This document shows, piece by piece, positions 60,561 to 64,000 of a stretch of DNA of 64,000 bases. The stretch is from Eubacterium sp. (GTDB lineage Bacteria; Bacillota; Clostridia; Lachnospirales; Lachnospiraceae): positions 45,318 through 109,317 of the forward strand of contig JAETSX010000022.1 in NCBI GenBank assembly GCA_021769425.1, given 5' to 3'. A model generated the notes under the pieces. That model was not told the DNA's origin, ran no database searches, and saw nothing but the letters and a program-made list of their open reading frames with translations. How positions within the stretch are numbered: the first letter of the stretch is position 1; each line of letters opens with the position of its first letter. The position numbers and the translations under genes were made by a program.

Positions 60561-61657
60561 ACAAAGAGAAAGTTTGCATTGTGCCTTTTACGAAAAAGGA
60601 AATTCCGCTCTTGGCCTGCATGCCAGATAATTATGAAATTTCATCCGTTGTTTCGGCAGGGACGGAATTAGAGGGAAAAGAGATTTCTTTTTTGACAAAC
60701 CGCAGGGAACTTGGGTTTACTGCCAGCACAGACTGGAGGAATGGAATCCGAGAATGCGGTATAATAATCATCACTGACATAGGGATGGAGAAAGAAAGGC
60801 ATTTGGGTGATTTGCTTTATGAGATCATCGGCCAGGCGTTAGGCGAGAGGAAAAAAGTCATATGCTTTGCGGAATTAGAGGAAGCCAGGAGACGGGAGTT
60901 TGAAATTTTAGCCAAACAGAACGGTGCCATATTTACATACGCCTGCGATCCTTATGGGAAGCGGGAGAAAACACGGTTTGAAAAGATAAGATTTCAAGCG
61001 CCGGTTATATATCTGGGAGAAATGACCCGGGAATGCGATGGATATGAGATTGCTTTAAAGATAATGAAAAGGTTCGAACAAGATAACCTGAGGGGCGCCT
61101 TAATCAGTGAAGATAAGTATAATGCACTGTATGAACATCAATATTTCATTCAATTTCATGATGGAAATGGATTGGAACACAGCGTTGAGGAAGTAAAGGC
61201 GCTTGTAAATGGGATAGAAGAGGTGGAAAAGCCGGATGTCATCATCTTGAAGCTGCCTTGGCCCATGACGGCGTTTGACCATAACATCCCCTATGATTAC
61301 GGAGTTCATGCATTTATTATTTCACAGGCTGTACATGCAGATTACTGTGTATACTGCGGCCTCAGCGAAATGCTTTCCGAAGATTTCATATCTAACATCA
61401 ATGAACATTTTAGGCATAAATTTGGATATCCCATAGACGCGTTCCATATCAGCAACCAGATTCTGGATGTTGTTTATGAACCCCAGGAGAAGGCAGAGAC
61501 TATCTATATCCCTATGGGCAGAGTGGAAGGGGAAGCCAGGGTGCTGCGGGAGCAGACAGGGGAGCCGGTTTACCAGCTGCTGAATGAAAATGATTTTGAA
61601 TTGTTCTATCAGGGATTAAAAAAGGAACTGTTTGATTTTTCGTATGGAAGGATATAG
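60557..61657 (+). CDS. Peptide maturation protein, TIGR04066-like
   Basis: A 366-residue protein of a family known from clostridial peptide loci, with unknown chemistry. It starts with TTG 60557, overlapping the maturase stop by four bases, after AAAGGAGGGGAAATT. Visible segments: IVPFTKKEIPLLACMPDNYEI at the start, CGIIIITDIGMEKERHLGD, VIILKLPWPMTAFDHNIPYDYG near the middle, YCVYCGLSEM, and KAETIYIPMGRVEGEARVLR. An N-terminal nucleotide- or ligand-binding Rossmann-like domain is plausible. The family name is from memory; the role in peptide modification is inferred from context. Confidence 0.75.
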   Translation: MNKEKVCIVPFTKKEIPLLACMPDNYEISSVVSAGTELEGKEISFLTNRRELGFTASTDWRNGIRECGIIIITDIGMEKERHLGDLLYEIIGQALGERKKVICFAELEEARRREFEILAKQNGAIFTYACDPYGKREKTRFEKIRFQAPVIYLGEMTRECDGYEIALKIMKRFEQDNLRGALISEDKYNALYEHQYFIQFHDGNGLEHSVEEVKALVNGIEEVEKPDVIILKLPWPMTAFDHNIPYDYGVHAFIISQAVHADYCVYCGLSEMLSEDFISNINEHFRHKFGYPIDAFHISNQILDVVYEPQEKAETIYIPMGRVEGEARVLREQTGEPVYQLLNENDFELFYQGLKKELFDFSYGRI

Positions 61658-61659
61658 CG

Positions 61660-61926
61660 ATGACAGAAAGTTGTACCAGGGAAAGCATTACAAAAGACAT
61701 TTGCTATCTATTAAGCACGGAGTTTCATGTCAGGAATGAAATTACGGACGATAAACAGAAATTGCCGCTGACATCATTTTTCTTTGGACTGAATGCGGTT
61801 CAATTATATCAGCTTTTAATGGCGGTGGAAGAAAAATACAATATTTATTTCAACGCTTCTGAAATAGAAGAGAACGGGTTTGGAACGGTGGAAGAGGTTG
61901 TCAGGCTGATTCAGTTGAAGTTATGA
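61660..61926 (+). CDS. Acyl-carrier-like protein without the carrier serine
   Basis: An 88-residue protein with the four-helix outline of acyl carrier proteins: VQLYQLLMAVEEKYNIYFNAS aligns with the ACP helix II region, then GFGTVEEVVRLIQL. Where ACPs have the phosphopantetheine DSL motif, this protein has FFGLNAVQL, so Asn replaces the modified Ser. It cannot carry an acyl group in the usual way. It may be a scaffold or leader-binding partner of the maturase, as proposed for the ACP-related family of these loci. The ATG is two bases after the preceding stop and follows GAAGGATATAGCG. Confidence 0.8.
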   Translation: MTESCTRESITKDICYLLSTEFHVRNEITDDKQKLPLTSFFFGLNAVQLYQLLMAVEEKYNIYFNASEIEENGFGTVEEVVRLIQLKL

Positions 61927-61971
61927 AAGCATATTATGTTAAACATAGGCTTTGGAAGGAAAGGAGAACGT

Positions 61972-62163
61972 ATGAAAAAATTAAAGAAGATGGATACAAA
62001 AGCGGGACAAACGGTTTATTCATTTAAGTGTCCTTGTGGGGCTTGTGTAACAATTTGTCCTTGTGATCCTAATGCACCAGCAGGATTGGATGCTAGAACA
62101 GGGAAAGTTCATGAATTTAATGCGTCTCATGGAGGCTCAGCCACAGGAGGCGCTGGTATGTAA
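61972..62163 (+). CDS. Cys-rich ribosomal peptide precursor (CLI_3235-like)
   Basis: A 63-residue precursor starting MKKLKKMDTKAGQTVYSF. Five Cys (20, 22, 25, 29, 31) lie in the symmetrical segment KCPCGACVTICPCDP. The tail ends GGSATGGAGM. ATG 61972 after GGAAAGGAGAACGT is far better placed than the upstream in-frame ATG at 61936. This pattern is that of the CLI_3235-class bacteriocin precursors processed by a radical SAM maturase. The product may be an antimicrobial or signalling peptide; the cleavage site is not visible. It is the last small gene of the maturation operon. Confidence 0.85.
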   Translation: MKKLKKMDTKAGQTVYSFKCPCGACVTICPCDPNAPAGLDARTGKVHEFNASHGGSATGGAGM

Positions 62164-62438
62164 ATCTTCATAAAATAGCGCAAAATTTTATTACAATTCT
62201 GTAGCGTTTAAAGATAGTTTATAAAGCCAGATAATAAAAGTAGTTTAATGAAAAGATAATGATAATTTAAAAAAACATTTTAATTTCTATAAGTTTATGT
62301 TTAATAAATATGGATTACTCAGACTCTATGGAAAAGTAACAGATAAACTATGGAGTCTGGGTTTAATAGATCACGATATTATAGTAAAAATTGCTATAGA
62401 AAGAATATTGCGTGATTAAGATGAAAAGGAATGATTGC
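62164..62438. other. Gap after the precursor with one hairpin
   Basis: AT-rich and gene-free. CAGACTCTAT (62320-62329) pairs with ATGGAGTCTG (62350-62359) around a 20-base loop. It has no clear T-run. It could attenuate transcription between the abundant precursor mRNA and the downstream permease. Confidence 0.4.
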
Positions 62439-64000
62439 ATGAAAAACAGCATGAAACAACTATTTCGAAAAAAGTGGATGAGCGTTTTATTTTTCTGCAT
62501 TATTATGCTTGGCACTGTCTTTTTCACATTGGGATGCAGCCTGTGGATGGGAGTGCAAGACTCCATCAACCGGATGAAAGACACTTTCACCACCATAGGG
62601 ACTGTAACGCAGAAGCCTGACAGCATGGCAATAGAAAAAAGATGGGATGCTGCACTGCAGAATTACAAAGTAAAAGAAAGATCAAATTATACACAGATAC
62701 TGGATGCAGATATATTGAATCATCTTGACGTTTCATATATACATAAATTGGAGAAACGTCCCTTTTACGGCGCAGTTTCCCCTGATTTTATGGCTAGTAA
62801 AGTAGAAATGGATGTTTATGGCTCCACTTTATTGTTAATGGAATTTGCCCCGCTGGAAGATTGCATCCCAAGCACTCCGGTAAAGGTGGATGTAAAAAAC
62901 GTATATTGGGGAGATGAGAAGCCGTCTTTGGTGGGAAAGACTGTTTGGCTATGTGATCATTATAGAGAAGAGACGAATCCTTTAGAAGCTGGGAAAACAT
63001 ATATAGCGTTTACAACGGTAAATAGTTCCGACAGACGATCTGGCGAAGAATACCCTTGGGAATATGTTCCAGAAGCAATTTTTCAGGATGAGGAAGCTTT
63101 TCCAAGTTGGAGTGAAGTGGGTGTGGACTTTTGGAAAACGGAAGAAGGAGCGGCATGGCAAAATCTTATTGATGAATTAAATAAATTATCGTTTGAAACG
63201 GTGCCCGTCACGCCAACGGGAAGCACGGGGCTATTAAATCCCTTTCATGATGGTCAGGCTGCCGTTGTGGAGGGAGAAGACATCAGCGGCGATGAGTATG
63301 AAAACGGTTCAAAAGTGTGTCTGATTTCCCAGGCATTTGCACAAAAGAATCATCTTGGGGCAGGGAATAAAATTAAATTGCAGTTATATTTTACGGATTA
63401 TAAATATTCAACCATAGATGCGACAATAGATGGAGGCGGAATGTTCCGAACAGATATTTTAACCCCGGAAAGGAAAAAATATGACATATTTTTTGAAGCG
63501 GATTATGTCATTAAGGGGATTTATTTATATCGTTCCACAGGTCCAAGTCTACATGCGCTTGGAACGGATGAAATCATCATCCCAAGCGCATCCGTTCCGG
63601 AAGAGGATGTAAGGAATGTCATTGCAGAAGGCCCCATGCGGGGCTATAACGCGTCCTTCCAGATAGAGAACGGCGGAATCAGTGATTTTTATAAGGAATT
63701 CTCCAAACTGCCGGAGTCTTCCCTTCTGGAAGTGACTTTTGATGACAAAGGATATGAGCGTTTCGCTTCCCAGATGAATAACCTGCAGACCATAGCCGTC
63801 ATCATATTCCTGGTAGGTTTTGTGTCGGTGATTGCAAGCGGCGCATTCTTACTGTACTCTGCCATTATCAGGCAGAGAAGGCGAACCGCCATTGAACGGG
63901 CGTTGGGAATGTCCCGGAGGGAATGCAGGACGTCGCTGCTGGCAGGGATTATGATTCTCACAATGATTGCCGCCTGCATGGGAGGAGCCGTTGGGGGAAT
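62439..64000 (+). CDS. FtsX-like ABC permease, cut by the window end
   Basis: At least 520 residues, open to the window end. An N-terminal span (WMSVLFFCIIMLGTVFFTL) leads to a large extracellular domain (about residues 35-440). Then comes the FtsX-type region with a second span (IAVIIFLVGFVSVIASGAFLL) and the coupling motif RRRTAIERALGMSRRECR. ATG 62439 is favoured by AAAAGGA nine bases upstream; an ATG at 62421 is in frame. With the permease at 57149 and the ATPase at 58374 it probably builds the exporter or immunity pump for the modified peptide. Confidence 0.8.
   Translation, partial: MKNSMKQLFRKKWMSVLFFCIIMLGTVFFTLGCSLWMGVQDSINRMKDTFTTIGTVTQKPDSMAIEKRWDAALQNYKVKERSNYTQILDADILNHLDVSYIHKLEKRPFYGAVSPDFMASKVEMDVYGSTLLLMEFAPLEDCIPSTPVKVDVKNVYWGDEKPSLVGKTVWLCDHYREETNPLEAGKTYIAFTTVNSSDRRSGEEYPWEYVPEAIFQDEEAFPSWSEVGVDFWKTEEGAAWQNLIDELNKLSFETVPVTPTGSTGLLNPFHDGQAAVVEGEDISGDEYENGSKVCLISQAFAQKNHLGAGNKIKLQLYFTDYKYSTIDATIDGGGMFRTDILTPERKKYDIFFEADYVIKGIYLYRSTGPSLHALGTDEIIIPSASVPEEDVRNVIAEGPMRGYNASFQIENGGISDFYKEFSKLPESSLLEVTFDDKGYERFASQMNNLQTIAVIIFLVGFVSVIASGAFLLYSAIIRQRRRTAIERALGMSRRECRTSLLAGIMILTMIAACMGGAVGG

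Overview
The window looks like a chromosome segment of a spore-forming, anaerobic gut Clostridium of the Lachnospiraceae type. This rests on the gene families (selenium/molybdenum hydroxylase set, Csp-like subtilase, exosporium-type collagen-like proteins, AgrB/AgrD, a clostridial Cys-rich radical-SAM peptide cluster), on AGGAGG-type ribosome sites and on mixed GC content. No rRNA or tRNA gene was found. The assignment is inference from gene content, not from a marker gene.

Region 1 (about 1-31 kb) is a catabolic island for anaerobic purine or uric acid use plus the cofactor machinery it needs. On the minus strand run ygeX (broken), ygeY, ygeW and arcC. Divergent from them are an NCS2 purine permease, ssnA, ygfK and hyuA. 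A YheO/DauR-like regulator (minus) sits next to a FeS-Mo xanthine dehydrogenase of the selenium-dependent type. Downstream come MocA fused to a ModE-like DNA-binding domain, a MoeA-like protein, a domain-swapped XdhC, MoaA, a MOSC-MogA fusion, the molybdate transporter ModABC and MoaC. The logic is import of purine and molybdate, building and maturing the cofactor, oxidising the ring, opening it with amidohydrolases and harvesting ATP by carbamate kinase. The terminal lyase ygeX carries an out-of-frame internal deletion. Operon junctions are filled with tandem REP-like hairpin repeats and palindromic non-autonomous elements.

Region 2 (about 28-39 kb) is housekeeping and decaying genes: a Crp/Fnr regulator with a well-placed operator, a broken MATE pump, an SGNH lipoprotein, a MerR-ABC-permease operon (the MerR carries a premature stop), a histidine-kinase remnant, an MscS-like channel, a degraded secreted protein, serS, and an EamA gene split by a TA-flanked 181-bp element.

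Region 3 (about 39.7-45.5 kb) is a probable spore-surface locus: two collagen-like proteins, a glycosyltransferase with TPR-like repeats between them, and a subtilisin-like Csp-type protease.

Region 4 (45.6-54.1 kb) is the most unusual part. It is a visibly AT-richer five-gene operon under one strong promoter: a P-loop ATPase with a Cys cluster, two large proteins of no family I recognise, a ParA/MinD-like NTPase, and an HD-domain phosphohydrolase with a zinc ribbon. I regard it as a candidate undescribed defence-type system.

Region 5 (54.2-64 kb) is a quorum-sensing and peptide-natural-product locus. It has a LytTR response regulator, an AgrC-like kinase, a 40-residue agrD, agrB, an ABC exporter, a CcpM-like radical SAM maturase, a TIGR04066-like protein, an acyl-carrier-like protein lacking the carrier serine, a 63-residue Cys-rich precursor, and an FtsX-type permease running off the window end.
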